Below, one piece after another: positions 22,331-34,993 of a DNA stretch of 64,000 bases. The stretch covers positions 8,645,591 through 8,709,590 of the forward strand of contig CAKAKS010000067.1 of assembly GCA_916700875.1 (NCBI GenBank), read 5' to 3'. Position 1 is the first letter of the stretch; each line of letters opens with the position of its first letter. Under the pieces are notes generated by a model that made no database searches, was not told where the DNA came from, and saw nothing but the letters and a program-made list of their open reading frames with translations. Source of the DNA: Sebastes aleutianus. Lineage: Eukaryota > Chordata > Actinopteri > Perciformes > Sebastidae. Position numbers and translations under genes: made by a program.

Positions 22331-23785
22331 TTTGTTGCTGTGTTTCACTACTATAAAGGTACGAGAGGGGAATGCCTGCATTCTTCATAAGTGGCGTCAA
22401 CAACGCTCAGTGAGAGTCACTGCAGACATGATTTGTTTCATGTCAGAGCTCTTCTCTCTCTCAGTGTTGGCTTTGAGGAAGATTCTCCTCTTCTCATCTC
22501 TGCTTCTCACTTCTCCTTCATATCTCCCCTCACTCCTCTCCTCCGCTGTGGTTCCCTGTTGGAAGAGTGTGAAGGAATCTCATTGACCTAGTTAATATCT
22601 TGTGTCTGACTCCACCAATGGGAAGAAGAGCAGGCGTGAGGAGAGGAATAGCGTAGGGACTCTGCTGTAAGTCGAAATCTGCTGCAGTGACACGCATCCA
22701 TATGAAGCTTATCGACACACAGCGGCTGTGCTGTGAAATCTCCATTCACACAATAGACAGGAGAAGGTGTCTTATAAAATATTACTGGTATTCAGGTTGA
22801 GACCACGCAACTTTAATCGAGGTGATTTTCATGTTTTTACTCTAATTAAAAGTTTAAAAGGTCAGACCTGTGTCGTTAAAATGTTACAAAAATAATAATA
22901 GTTGATTCCTTTTTCTCAAATTTGACAACATTTGAAATAGGCTAAACTTTAACGATGTGTCGCAAAGCATTTTAGAGACAATGACAGTTTCCCCAAAGGC
23001 AAACTATCACAGACACAAAGCAAACGGAGAAATCATCAATTCTGCATGAAACCCTGGAGTGATGTGTTATAATTCTCAAGCGCTGTCCTTTGAAGTTTAA
23101 AACCCATGAAAAATGAAATTCCTCCTCCGTATGAACATGTTTTGCAAGTATTCTAATTTACGGAGGTATCAAAGCTGCCACTTTATAATCATAAAACATC
23201 CTGAAGCATTCGCTGCAGCAGCAATCAAAGTGTCTTTAAATGTCTTCAGACACATCAAGGGACATTTTAAAGCGATTTCAAAAAACACATTCGAAGTCAT
23301 CTTAAACACAATCTTCACAATCTTTGACCGTGTTTCCCATTTCATTTTGATTTAAAGCACCAGTTAAAGTATCAAAGCTGGTAAAATTCTATATCCATTT
23401 GACTTTTTGTCAAGATATTTGTTTTTAAGTAGTAAAACTATGATAACGTGCTAAATTACAGTAAACATAGTGATGAGGTTTATTTTAATACCTACAAATT
23501 TTGAGATTGAATCATGGTGTATGGAAGCAAACACCAAACACCTGGGAGCTGCTTTCTACATGCTTGTCTTGCCTGTGAGACCCAAAAACATTTCTCTTTC
23601 CTGCATTGGGTCCATGACTCCCGCAAGTTCAGAGTTTCTGCCACCTTCTCAGGTCCCGTTGTGGAGATGTTTATGGTTAAAAATAGGGTAAAAAAACAAA
23701 AGAAAACATCAAGGCAAAGATAATCCAGCTTTGCTCTTAGGTGATGCATATGCATTTAATCTGCTGCAGAAGAAAGAATAAAATC

Positions 23786-24487
23786 AGGGTTGCCAATTGA
23801 AAATATTTAATCACGATTAAATGCATGATTGTCCATCGTTAATCGTGATTAGTTGCTAATTAATCACATTTTTTAATCTGTTCAAAATGTACCTCAAAGG
23901 GAGATTTTTCAAGTATTTAATGCTCTTATCAACATAGGAGTGGACAAATATGCTGCTTTATGTAAATGTGTGTATATATTTATAATTGGAAATCAATTAA
24001 CAACACAAAACAATGACAAATATTGTCCAGAAACCCTCACAGGTACTGCATTTAGCATAAACAATATGCTCAAATAATAACATGGCAAACTGCAGCCCAA
24101 CAGGCAACAACAGCTGTCAGTGTGTCAGTGTGCTGACTTGACTATGACTTGCCCCAAACTGCATGTGATTATCATAAAGTGGGCATGTCTGTAAAGGGGA
24201 GACTTGTGGATACCCATAGAACCTATTTTCATTCACATATTTTGAGGTCAGAGGTCAAGGTCCCCTTTGAAAGAAGTTTTTTCTGGCCAAAATGTAGCGT
24301 GAGTTTGGAGCGTTATTTAGCCTCCTTTGTGTACCAATGGATAACTTAGGTTTTCTAGTTTCATATGATACCCGTATCTTCACTCTAGCTTTAAAACTGA
24401 GCCCACTACAACCTAAAAATCGCAGGTTGCCTTAATGCCTCAAAGAAATTGAGTGGCGCGTTATAATCGCGTTAACTTTGACAGCCT
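23786..24487 (+). mobile_element. AGGGCTGTCAA-family TIR element, copy 1
   Basis: Starts AGGGTTGCCAATTGAAAATA and ends TTAACTTTGACAGCCT, an imperfect inverted pair. Both ends contain motifs of the type TTAATCACGATTAA or ATCGCGTTAA. It matches the element at 62707-63448 along its length in the same orientation, including GTCAGTGTGTCAGTGTGCTG and TTTTGAGGTCAGAGGTCAAG. Non-autonomous. Confidence 0.75.
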
Positions 24488-24539
24488 AAAACTAAGTCTT
24501 ATTCCAGTATACAGTTGTATAAGAGTCTATGCTAACTTA

Positions 24540-24965
24540 GACACAGTGGTGCTTGAGATAAATATTAATGTCAGCATGTTAACATGCTCAAAATTACAGT
24601 GCTTATATGCAGATGGTAAGCAGCTCGACCATGTTCACCATCTTGGTTCGTGTGTTAGCATGCTAACATTAGCTAATTATTACTAATGTTCAACCGAGGC
24701 TGATGGGAATAGCATTAGTCTTGCAGTTATTTTGTCATGAACTAAAGTATTGGAAACATTTAATTTTTAAACGGATGGTGACGTTAGATGTAAAAATCTA
24801 AATCACCAAAGTGATTGTATTCATCCTGATGGCAAATTATGAATATTTCATAGATAGATTTCACAGCAGTCTTTTTCACCAAAGTCAGTAGGATTCATTC
24901 TCCGAGGACCATGAATGTCTGTACAAAATATCATGGCAATCTATTTAATAGTGGTGGACAAACTG
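24540..24965. repeat. Common teleost dispersed repeat (AGCATGCTAACA type)
   Basis: Contains CAGCATGTTAACATGCTCA and GTTAGCATGCTAACATTAGC, then GAGGCTGATGGGAATAG, later CATGAATGTCTGTACAAAAT with ATCATGGCAATC. This order is familiar from a widespread fish repeat. Boundaries are not resolved. Confidence 0.45.
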
Positions 24966-25949
24966 GCAATATTTAGTATGGGTAAAAAAGTGTTATCTCA
25001 TCATCCCACAGTACGCTGCTCAGCTTAACCTCAATCTGAAAACAGCACAGTGCCCATCCAGCGTTGGTTTCTTGGATACTTCTCTTCTTTACTGTATCAA
25101 ATGGTATTAGCTGTTATATTTAGGGAGGTTGGCATTAGCTTGGCAGGCTGTAAGTCAGACTGAGTCATTGTGTTTCTCACCTCTCCTCCAAACACAAGGA
25201 ACAGACAGGCCATCAGAAAAAATACAGCTCCCAGTAGTATGTTGAGGGCCGTAGCCTTCAGTGAAATATAGTCATCCTCAACAAAACAGTTTTTGGCCTC
25301 GCCAAAGGTTGCAGAGGGAAGATGTCGGTTTTGATTTGAGTTATGAGGAAAGACTTTGGAATCACTTGTGGGCTACCTACTGGGATTTCTACGAATGCGG
25401 GGTACAAGGGGAAGTACGTCCTAATAAAACTATTATTAATATTTTTATTTTAACAATGGATCTAATGTGTAATGCGAAAGGGATCACTTGTAGACAAACC
25501 AACAGAGAATTATCACCCAACTCTCTCAAATGGCAAACAAAGATAGCAACTTGCTGATAATGTATAATGGAGCATTTAGCAGCTAAAGAGCCAGACAGTT
25601 TTCTCTGGAGTTGGTCAGGTGAATATTGGACTTACATTCATCAGGTGGACTCTAAAGAGTCAATTGTTTGCTAACATGTTAGTCGTAATTACCTTCTACG
25701 GCGATAACATGTCAGGACTGTTTGTCTGTTAGCGTTTTCTGGAGTTCTATCCCCTATTGCCCAAAAAAATCAAACAAATGCAGCTTTACGTTTCCTATAG
25801 AGAGGTGACTTAATATTATAAGTAGGGTTTATTTTCATCATCAAATAATCTGCTGAAAAGTTTGGCAGTTAATCAAGAAATTGGTTATTCTTTAAAATGC
25901 AGAAAAAAAACATGAAAAAGGCCGTGAGAAGAGCCTTTTGGTAACTTCT

Positions 25950-26441
25950 TTAAAGGTGCTAAATGTGGGATTGGTAGCATTTCTATTGCCTCCACACAGC
26001 TCTCAACATGGCGACAGCGAGCCGGCAGCTCACAGCTAACGGTGCTAACAGTGAAAACAACAGCGAAAGTGCTGACAGAGTTAACAGTGTTAACCTGGGG
26101 GGGAACCGGAGGGTGGGTGCTACCCATCCGTCACAGTGGCCGGGACGGTGTTATCAGCTGTAACCGCCGTATGAGAGCTAGCCAGTGGGGCACGCTCGCT
26201 ATGCAAGAAAATGCACTAAAAGCATGTGCGGCCGGCCCGGCTATGACAACGAAGCAAGGAGAAAGTCTGATTATAACACACACAGAGGGAGAGTGACTTC
26301 ATTCTCTGCTCAGGTGGACATTACTCCTCCTCTATGTCTTTACATAGCAAATAGTTGTTTGCTGCTATATTAATGTTCTGAATATTGTACATCGTCAGGA
26401 TTTCTGAGGATGCCTCAGAACTAATAGCAGTACTTCTTTAA
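25950..26441. mobile_element. Dispersed element, copy A
   Basis: Its 3' part (about 26287-26390, GTGACTTCATTCTCTGCTCA, then GCAAATAGTTGTTTGCTGC) matches 41918-42010 closely. TTAA occurs at both proposed ends, but the terminal inverted repeat is weak, so the limits are tentative. The GC-rich interior includes repeated AACAGTG/GCTAACAG motifs. Confidence 0.4.
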
Positions 26442-27061
26442 ATCTAAACTATGATGACGTAGGCACCACTTGTTGGATCTCTAAATAATCCAGGCTTGGT
26501 CACATGTTCAGTGTCAGCCCACGGCTCTCTCTGTCAAAAAGTGTGCGTACCCCTGTTGATAGATGAGACCGCAGGGTGTGTGTGTGTGGAGTCAGTGAGG
26601 TCCTCTGTAGTCTGATGGACTAACAGAGTTCATTTGATGTGGCAGGGGTCAGAGGCGGTCTGAGTCACAGAGGGTTGTCACCATGTTCTGGCCAACAGCA
26701 GCACAGAGATACAGGGCTGCGTCAACAGAGAAGACTAAAGGAGGATCCTACAGGCTGTCTAGTTCAGGAGAATATCACATCCTTTGTCAAGAGATCAAAA
26801 TGGTACTCTTTTTGGTACTGAATGAAATGTGTCTGTTGCACCAAGTATTAAAAACTGTACCGAAAGCTGAACATCATCAGGAGGCACATCCATACATTCT
26901 TTGCAGGCGGCGGCTGAGAAATGATCGGCACAAAAATACATCAAAAATACACATAATACCACTTATTTTTTCATTCTTAATAAGTCCAGAAAGCTGGTGT
27001 TTAATGCATTCATTTGTTTTTTTTTGGCCAGCTGTGAAAACAACACTGACATAATATCACC

Positions 27062-28170
27062 TCATAAAGTTGATATGGTGAACGTGTTAATAAACAGTTG
27101 CCTATTTACACATCCAGCGGACATGTCACGAAGCAGCATTAGCACTCATTTAGAGCCATTGTTTCTGACCACCCGGAGATTATAAGTCCAATATTCACTT
27201 TCCTTTATCTCTGTTTTGGTCTCTACTATAGACTGTATCCATAGACTTTATATACTGTAAGAAGTGGACGTAGTCGGCGTGACGTCACCCATTGGTATGT
27301 GGACTACCGTTTTGAAGCCTCGAGTTTGGCATTTTGGTCGTCACCATCTTGTTTTTTTGCAACCAGAAGTGACTGGAGAGATTGGAGCTAAGTACAACCA
27401 AACGCTGAATAAGACATTTTTTGGCAACCAAAAAAAGTTAAAATTCACTTTCATAAACTGAAAACACACTGTGAAAGGGTTAACAACGCCATGGTAGCGA
27501 CCTGTCAATCACAAGGTAGCCACGCCCTAAAGCATCCCCTGCTTTATGGTCTATCTGACTCTAAATGGGACCATAATTTACTAAATGAACATCATGCTGT
27601 ATTGAAGAAGACTTGAAACTGGCGATTCAGACCATAAACTCATGTTTACAATGTTGTCTGAGGTAATAAATCAAGTGAGAAGTAGGGTCATTTTCTCATA
27701 GACTTCTATACAATCAGACTTCTTTTTGCAACCAGAGGATTCGCCCCCTGCTGGCTGTTAGAAAGAATGCAAGTTTAAGGCACTTCCGCATTGGCTTCAC
27801 TTTTCAGGACCGGAGGTTGTCCACTGGTCTCTACCAACTCCTCTTTAGCTATTAAATGCTCCACTATGTTCACCAGCTAGTTTATAACTTTGTCATTTGG
27901 GGCTGGACAGGTAGTGTTAGATGGGTTTTTGGAGCTTTTTTGTTGAAATACAGTTGATGAAAGCGGTGAGAGTAAACCAAAAAAGTGAAGTTGCCAGCCA
28001 TTAAACCAAAACAATGAGCTGAAAGATGCTAAAATGCTCATTAGACCTGAGGGGAGTTGTAGAGCAGGTGATCGTTATCTATGGACACGTCACTACGTGT
28101 GACACCGTTCACCTAAAACATTGTACATTTTTTATTGTTAATATGAAGTATTATTGAGTAGTATAGCTTT
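27062..28170. mobile_element. Mosaic repeat copy A with nested insertion
   Basis: The blocks 27062-27226 and 27835-28170 align with 40884-41014 plus 41583-41885. They are interrupted by a 598 bp insertion at 27227-27824. At the point where copy B carries its own insertion (AATATT), copy A is uninterrupted (near 27191). Confidence 0.7.
27227..27824 (+). mobile_element. 598 bp inserted element with TGGTCTCTAC duplication
   Basis: The ten bases TGGTCTCTAC flank the insert on both sides (27217-27226 and 27825-27834) and are single at the matching site at 41606-41615. The target duplication is thus 8-10 bp. The insert has no clear terminal inverted repeat and no pol III boxes. A second copy of the same family is at about 46800-47372 (shared CCTAAAGCATCCCCTGCTTT and TCGCCCCCTGCTGGCT). 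Confidence 0.8.
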
Positions 28171-28189
28171 AATCTCTATCTGTAGGCAA

Positions 28190-28605
28190 CGGGACAAGAT
28201 TTTGGTATCAGAAGCGTTCTGGTTTCTGTTTGTAGTCCGAGTAGTATTGACCAATCACATTCGAGCAGACTTTGGTTGAATGCAGGTAAACAGTCCTAGA
28301 GGCGGAACGCATTGACCGAAATACAGCACAAATCTCGGAACCAACTGGCTATCGTCTGCAATAATTTCGCTTTTTATTACCTAAAAATTAGCTTGTAAAC
28401 TGGCTACTTGTTAAACAATCCAGTTGTACACGTCGCCTCTCAACTCCAACTCCAGTTTCGCATCTTAAGTTGCTAATCGGACTGTAAACAATGAGCAGGA
28501 AGCCTTTGCCCGGATATGCGCTGGCTACACCAGAAACCCAGAAATATTGCCTCTTGCCCCCAGAGGCTTATCTGTCGTCAGGCCGATAGCCGATGGGTTC
28601 TGAGA
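28190..28605. mobile_element. Dispersed repeat, copy of 57052-57455
   Basis: Contains AGAAGCGTTCTGGTTTC, AGTAGTATTGACCAATCAC and TTGGTTGAATGCAGGTAAAC in the same order and orientation as the copy in intron 5, with about 85% identity by eye. No coding frame shared between the copies. Confidence 0.65.
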
Positions 28606-30246
28606 TTGGTATAGCTTTAAATGAAAAAAATATTTTTGCAGAACATGTTTACATTCCTGAAAGTGAGGTATCGAACTACTACTTTGGTAGTAATACTGAA
28701 ACTCACGTCTGGTACCACCACTAGTATTGAAATGTTAAACCAATACCCAGCTCTACACACGATGGCAAAAACAACAAACAACTCACCATGCTTTTTTTTT
28801 TTTTTTTTACAATCTAGGAGCACATAAGCTCCCTGAAAAAAGCACAGAGCTGTGCTTGGTCAAGCTTGCAGTATCCCTATGAGTCCTCTGTCATATTCAA
28901 AGTGCTCTATTTTGGGTAATATCCAACACTAAGGGAAATCCCCTGAGCATCTCCTCCATAGAAGTAGATGTAGCAGCATGTATTTGAGCATTGTGGAAGC
29001 ATATAGACTCATGCTTTTGTTTGAAGTGAAGCTTGCTCGATATAGAAGATGAGAAGAAGAAGTGAATGCTGGTGAGGCAGACAGATGCCGGCACTCCCAG
29101 CTCTGTGGGGTCGTACGTTGCATGCAGTCATTATTAAATGATGACTACAGCAATAAAGACTGTGCCATCTTAGTGAATCTTATCTCTCCTCCACCTCCTC
29201 TACTTGCTCTCAATAGCTTTTCTTTTGAACAATAATCCCCTCTTCCTGTCTCTCTCGTCTCTGTTATACTATCATACAGGTTTTTAAAAATCTCTTGCAC
29301 TCCCACTTCTCACTTAAAGGATCATTCATGGGTCACATAGCGTATGATTTTGACACTTATACCTCGACTCTTTCACACCAGTGACCATGGGCTGACTGGG
29401 GTTATCTGACCCATGTTCAATTCAAACTAAGCCAGTCAACGCAGGTTAATCCCTGGTCATCGTGACGATTCAGATACGACCCGGGTCACAACCGGGAGCA
29501 ATACCAATTACACGTCTGGAGGATTACAGATAGGGGATGATAGTGGCATCATCAATGTGTGCAAACATTTAAAATGTCACAAAATGATGCATGTTTTGGG
29601 ATAATATGGTGTAAATATAGCACATGCAGCATTTACTCCTTTTGTAAAATGTTAAAAAATGTTATACTGTGTTATATGGAGCTGTAATGTATGCAAAAAC
29701 AAACAGACAACATACCCATTTACATTATCTATCAATCAACACTCATGAACCTTTTTTCCTTTGTCTGCAGTACCCATTTATCATATTGGACTGCATTGTG
29801 CTATGAGGTACTTTGTCCATTGTCCATTGTCTTTTGCTTTACAAAAGAATTACAGACACTTATGAAGACTAAAATGCATATTTCACTCACTCTACCAGAG
29901 AAGAGCATCATCTAGATAGATTTAAAAGTGCTGCTGTGTTTACATATTTTGCACTCTGCAGACATGTAAATCAGCCTGAATATTAAACTTTATAGTTTTA
30001 TGTTTTGCAGACATGAGTCATGATGTGTCTCGATTCTTCTTTGTTATCATCACCAGTTTTTTTTAATAATATAGAATTCCTATCACTAATCCCTACCATG
30101 ACTAATAATAATACCTTTAATGTAACAGTTTAGTGAATGGTATTTGCTGGATGATTTTTTTCGCTTTTCAAACAATTTTTATTGAAACGTTGGTATACTA
30201 GTGTATATATACAAAAAGAACGAATAAAAACATTTGCAAAAGTAGG

Positions 30247-30300
30247 ATTAGATTAGATTAGATTTATTCTGAACATGTAACAAATAAAATCAATAAGTAT
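30247..30300 (-). repeat. (TAATC)n retroelement tail fragment, minus orientation
   Basis: On the minus strand it reads AATAAATCTAATCTAATCTA, a short poly(A)-signal-plus-microsatellite tail of the type ending fish LINEs. Confidence 0.4.
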
Positions 30301-30322
30301 TATATGTTTGAAAAGGAAGAAG

Positions 30323-30323
<1 letters not shown>

Positions 30324-30353
<30 letters not shown>

Positions 30354-30384
30354 CTTCTTCTTCTTCTTCTTCTTCTTCTTCTTC
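30324..30384 (+). repeat. (CTT)20 microsatellite
   Basis: A perfect run of about twenty CTT units. A poly-serine frame across it is a by-product of the repeat. Confidence 0.97.
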
Positions 30385-31554
30385 CATTGAACTGAGAGAA
30401 TCTGTGAGGCACCTTTTAACGTTGGACACTTCCTTAACGCCTGTGATTCCTCTCAGCGGGAAATCCAGTACAGCTGAGGGAGGAAAACCTCCACAGCTTC
30501 AAAAACACCACTTTACCTGGTGTCTGTACCTACGGACACAAACCCCATGATATTATGAACCTCCATCTGGGCTGATAACAAGTCTAGGTAACGAGCCTCT
30601 AGATTGCTGTGGGCCTCCGCTGCCACCTGGGCTCATAGTTCGTTATCTGTTACAACGCTCTGTGGTGGCTCGGTGGTCCGCCACCGGGCTTTGGTAATGA
30701 CGCAATATTTCAAATCCTTTATTGGCTCCCCTCCTACCATTTTCAAGCCACAAAAGACAGCATGTGTGCAGAGGCGAGGGTCCCTCCCTCTTATTACCAA
30801 CCTATTGTGAACCTTTTGACACACACAAGGGGACAGTGAAGTACTGGGTGGCGGGAAGTGCGGGGGTGAGGAAGACCTCATTATCAGCCAGCTGGACGGC
30901 CCGCCGTCCACTCATATGCCCCCTTTAACCCTCATCCCCCCTCCCGCACCCTCCTCCAACCCTCCTCCACCATCCAAGCTCCTGTCGCAGAAGAGAATAA
31001 CGCTCTGTTGTCTGGTTCCCATTAGTGAGCAGAAGAAACAAGCAGCGCCCCGAGGGAGGATCCAGGCTACCTCTGCAGAGTCCCAGATAGACTGATAGAA
31101 GTTTATGATCATACGGTTAGAAGGCTTTATCTATCCCTGCCTTGTTACCATAGACACCTACTTCACAATCAGAGAATGGAGACTCCAGACTCTTGAAAAA
31201 CAACTTGGCTCATGCTAATTAACAACAGTAAATGATCTTAGAAATGGCTGCAGTCCCTAGCTAGATGCTAATCACGGCCTGAAGGATAATAAACTGAAGA
31301 TAAAGGCTTAATTAAAGCCCGGCAGCCATCTTGTAAGGCTGTTTACAGAAACCAACTAAATAGGCTTATTGTGTTTTGCACTGTTACACTGGAATGAGAT
31401 TTGATCCAGTGAATTCAATTGTCTGATCTTTATGATTCTATCAAGATATTTGACCTCTGCTTCTTATATGGGATGTCTGAAGGTCTGACATTGTTGAGAT
31501 ATATACTATATCATGTTTTGGATGCACAGACAATACTTGTAATGAGATCAAGTC

Positions 31555-32176
31555 GGGGCAGCTGTGGCTAGAGGTAGAGCGGGTCGCCCACCAATCGGAA
31601 GGTTGGCAGTTCATTCCCCGGCTCTTCCAGTCCATATGTCGAAGTGTCCTTGAGCATCTTACTTAACCCCAAATTGTTCCCGAAGGCTGTGCCATCTCTG
31701 TGTGAATTAGTATTTAGATAAGATCCTGATGGCGTTCCTTGTATGGCAGCCTCTGCCATCAGTGTATGAATGTGTGTGTGAATGGGTGAATGCTGACATG
31801 TAGAGTAAAGCTCTTTGAGTGGTCAGAAGACTGGAAAGGGGGTAGAGCAGGTTGTCCACCAATCGGAAGGTCAGTGGTTCGATCCCCGGCTGCTCCAGGT
31901 CACATGCCGATGTGTCCTTGAGCAAGACACTTAATCCCAAATTGCTCCCGAAGGCATAGCCATCGGTGAGTGAATGAGTATTTAGATTAGATCCTGATGG
32001 GCAAAGTTGGCACCTTAGTAGCCTCTGCCATCAGTGTATGAATGTGTGTGTGAATGGGTGAATGCTGACATGTAGTGTAAAGCGCTTTGAGTGGTCGGAA
32101 GACTAGAAAAGCGCTATATAAGTCCAAGTCCATTTACCATTTTACCATATAAATGCAAGTCCATTTACCAGCTGAT
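31555..32176 (+). mobile_element. tRNA-like SINE, two tandem copies
   Basis: Two head-to-tail copies start near 31562 and 31843. The second carries an intact pol III B box, GGTTCGATCCC at about 31877; the first has GTTCATTCC in its place. Both continue through AAGTGTCCTTGAGC-like sequence and CTCTGCCATCAGTGTATGAA, then CTTTGAGTGGTC. The second finishes AAAAGCGCTATATAAGTCCA with a repeated AGTCCATTTACCA tail. Confidence 0.75.
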
Positions 32177-32281
32177 TGTCGGACCTTTAATGGGATATTT
32201 TTGACAATAATAAAAATGTATAATATCATCAGCCTTATCCTTTATGCCAACAGTTATGTTGTCATGGTAATGTTACTGATA

Positions 32282-32427
32282 AGGGGCTGATCACACCGAG
32301 GCATGTCGCTACGGGCGCCGCCACTTCAAAAACGCCTTTGCAAAGCACGTTGGGGAAAAACAGCGAGGTGCGCCTGGGGGCGTGGCTGCGTGTGCAACTG
32401 GGCGATCAAATATGATTAACAGAAAAA

Positions 32428-32488
<61 letters not shown>

Positions 32489-32847
32489 GACAGTAGCCTA
32501 CATGAAACTATCATGACATGAGATATTGAGTTCCCCCTTCCCTCTCACATACTCCGTAGCTAGCTTACTAGCTAGCCACATCTACCGGCATCAAAACAGG
32601 AAGCCAGTGGTAGAGTAGTGAAGCGTGCCTCTTGCTTGATTTGATTTGGATGCCTTGGCCAAGTGTGACATTGACGAGCAGTGCGACTCCAGCCTGGCGC
32701 TGAAAAGTTTAAAATATTTTAACTTTTATGCACGTCTAAAAACCGCTAGAAAAACACAGCGCACGGCACTCGCGCCATACCATAGGAAAACAAGGGTTTT
32801 GCTGCTGACGTGTTTCTAGCAATGCGTTTCGGTGTGATCAGCCCCCG
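32282..32847. mobile_element. TIR element with internal (TC)n, 566 bp
   Basis: Begins AGGGGCTGATCACACCGAG and ends TTTCGGTGTGATCAGCCCCC, an inverted pair of about 19 bp with one or two mismatches. The interior holds (TC)n at 32430-32485 and CpG-rich stretches. No transposase. Confidence 0.8.
32430..32485 (+). repeat. (TC)n microsatellite
   Basis: A nearly perfect CT run of about 55 bp within the element above. Confidence 0.97.
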
Positions 32848-34446
32848 GATGTATAATAAGACCCGGATACGGCGCCGCTGCTCAGCCTTGCGTCCAATTT
32901 TGCCAAGTGACCACTCGCAGTATTGCATCAAAAAATCCCCCTGCGGCCCAAAAAACATTTTCCCCATAGACAACCATTATAAAAGGGACGTCTGTAAAAC
33001 TGTTGACAGGACGCCTTGAACTACAAACAAGGTTGATTAAAGCCCATGAAAACTTCAAATCTTGAGTATTTCTCTACACACGTTAAGGTCACATATATCA
33101 TCGTCTTTAACTCCCCAGTAAAGAGAAATAAGCAAACGAAGACGCTACTGTCACTGACGATGCTTACGTTCGCTCACTTTCTAACCACAACACACACCTC
33201 ATTCATTCATTCAAACCTTTATTTAAGCCTCGAAAATCATTGAGGTTTCCCTCATTTGCAATGATGTGGAGATACAGAGAAATACACAGAGTTAAGCAAA
33301 ATGAAAAGAGGACAATACTCAGTGAAAACAGTTGCACACTGAGGTGAATTAGTGTGAGATCATTGTCTTGAATTGTCCAACAGTCTACTGAGGCAAAAGC
33401 CGATTATCTAGCAGCTACCAGCAATCACTCAGATTCCATCCTACTGATCTAGTAGTAGTAGTACTCAGTAGTAGGTTTTGGTCTTTTCATAGGATTTGTT
33501 AACAGCAACAAAGAGATTCATTGTGTGTCACTTTGGACAAAATCATCTGTCAAATTAAATACATTTTAAGATAGAATAACACCATCTTTATCCTTTAAGT
33601 CTCCTTAATCTCAGCTGCACCAGCTACAGGTTATATGAAAAAAGAGTTTATCCGTGTTCTTTACATGTCTGAGCCGGTGATATTTGCTATGACAGGAACA
33701 GCATGGGCGATGTAGTATCTCTTTCCACTTGTGATTTGTCAGCATTATTTTGCCCGGGGGCTCCAGTCAAGTGCAACTCTCCGATCTTATCCGTCACCGC
33801 TGTACATCATGATGAGAGCAGAGCGACATTCGCCCTCACCACATGGCTCTCTCACTCTATCTCTGCACATTACACACCACTGGCTCGCTGCCAGCCTGCC
33901 GTCCCAGAATACTCGGCGGACCTGCTACGGAGTTTGCAGGCAGATGACACGGCAGCTCTTCCCTCCTCCTGGCCTGTCTGAGCCACAGTGTCATTTATAG
34001 CTGTTAGTGTTGCTCCACCAACGGGACGACTCTCGTGACACATTGAATTTGTTTTTTTTTATAGCCTCCACTTAGAGTCACGGGTGTGAACTGTTGTTGG
34101 GAGCTCTTTAGAGTAGATGTGCTTTAGCTGACCTCCAGACAGAGCAGTGGAGTGAATGCCTTTCAGATGAATTTATCGGTCTTTTTTTCGTCACCTGTGT
34201 CTCCCTTGGGAAGCGTTCTGCCGAGTCTGCATGTTCTTTTACAGCACCGTACTGCAGCTCATTCATAGTTACACACATTCCCACCTGGGAGCTGCCCACT
34301 ACCGTCTCCTGGCTTCACCAAGGGCTATGTGATGTCTGTGGAGGGGGAACTGGGCTGCTCATTCATATTTCTTGGTTTCAGTGTTGATTTTATCCTTTTC
34401 TTACCTTTAGGTTATTGCTGCCGCCTACACTTTTACTCTTTTGCGG

Positions 34447-34600
34447 GCCGGCTTTAGCTCAGTGGGTAGAGCGGTTCGATCCCCAGCTCCTACTGTCCGC
34501 ATGATGAAGTGTCCTTGAGCCAGACATTGAACCCCAAGTTGCTCCCCGGATGCTTAGGATGTGTTAAATGCAGAGGTCACATTTCATGTATTGTCCTGTA
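34447..34600 (+). mobile_element. SINE fragment with fused A and B boxes
   Basis: Reads TAGCTCAGTGGGTAGAGC (a tRNA-type A box) running directly into GGTTCGATCCC (a B box), then AAGTGTCCTTGAGC. The usual spacer of about 30 bases between the boxes is missing. The 3' part ends at a short (TATG)n run. Confidence 0.65.
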
Positions 34601-34851
34601 TGTATGTATGTATGTACAGAATATGACAAATCTAATATAGTATAAAGTTTTAAAGGTTTTTTTATTGTCACTTTGGACTAAAATGAATGACAATACCACA
34701 CTTTTATATAATAGAGTTAATCTTTGTTGTTTTATTTGTGTGCCTCATTTGAGGTCCAGACAATCAGGATTTTCCAACCAGGACTACACAGTGAGAAGAA
34801 AGGAGGGTTCATAATATTTTGACTGATAAATTGGTAAGCCTCTGTTGGCCT

Positions 34852-34993
34852 TTAAAGCAACAGTGTGTAACATTTTGGGGGGATATATTAGCAGAAATGG
34901 AATGAAACGGAGGAGTGAGTGGAGGGGTACTCAGTTGGTTGCAATCTGCAACCACACCACTAGATGCCACCAAATCCTACACACTGTACCTTA
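34852..34993. mobile_element. Internally deleted copy of the 11521-12048 element
   Basis: Only about 140 bp long. It starts TTAAAGCAACAGTGTGTAAC and ends CCTACACACTGTACCTTA; the interior GTTGCAATCTGCAACCACAC is the reverse complement of the corresponding region of the 528 bp element. Confidence 0.65.

Noticed and set aside
30308..30550. Poly-serine protein frame
   Set aside because: Produced by the (CTT)20 microsatellite.
31562..34500. tRNA genes suggested by A and B boxes
   Set aside because: The boxes belong to SINE copies: no full cloverleaf, repeated SINE bodies follow, and in one case the boxes are fused.
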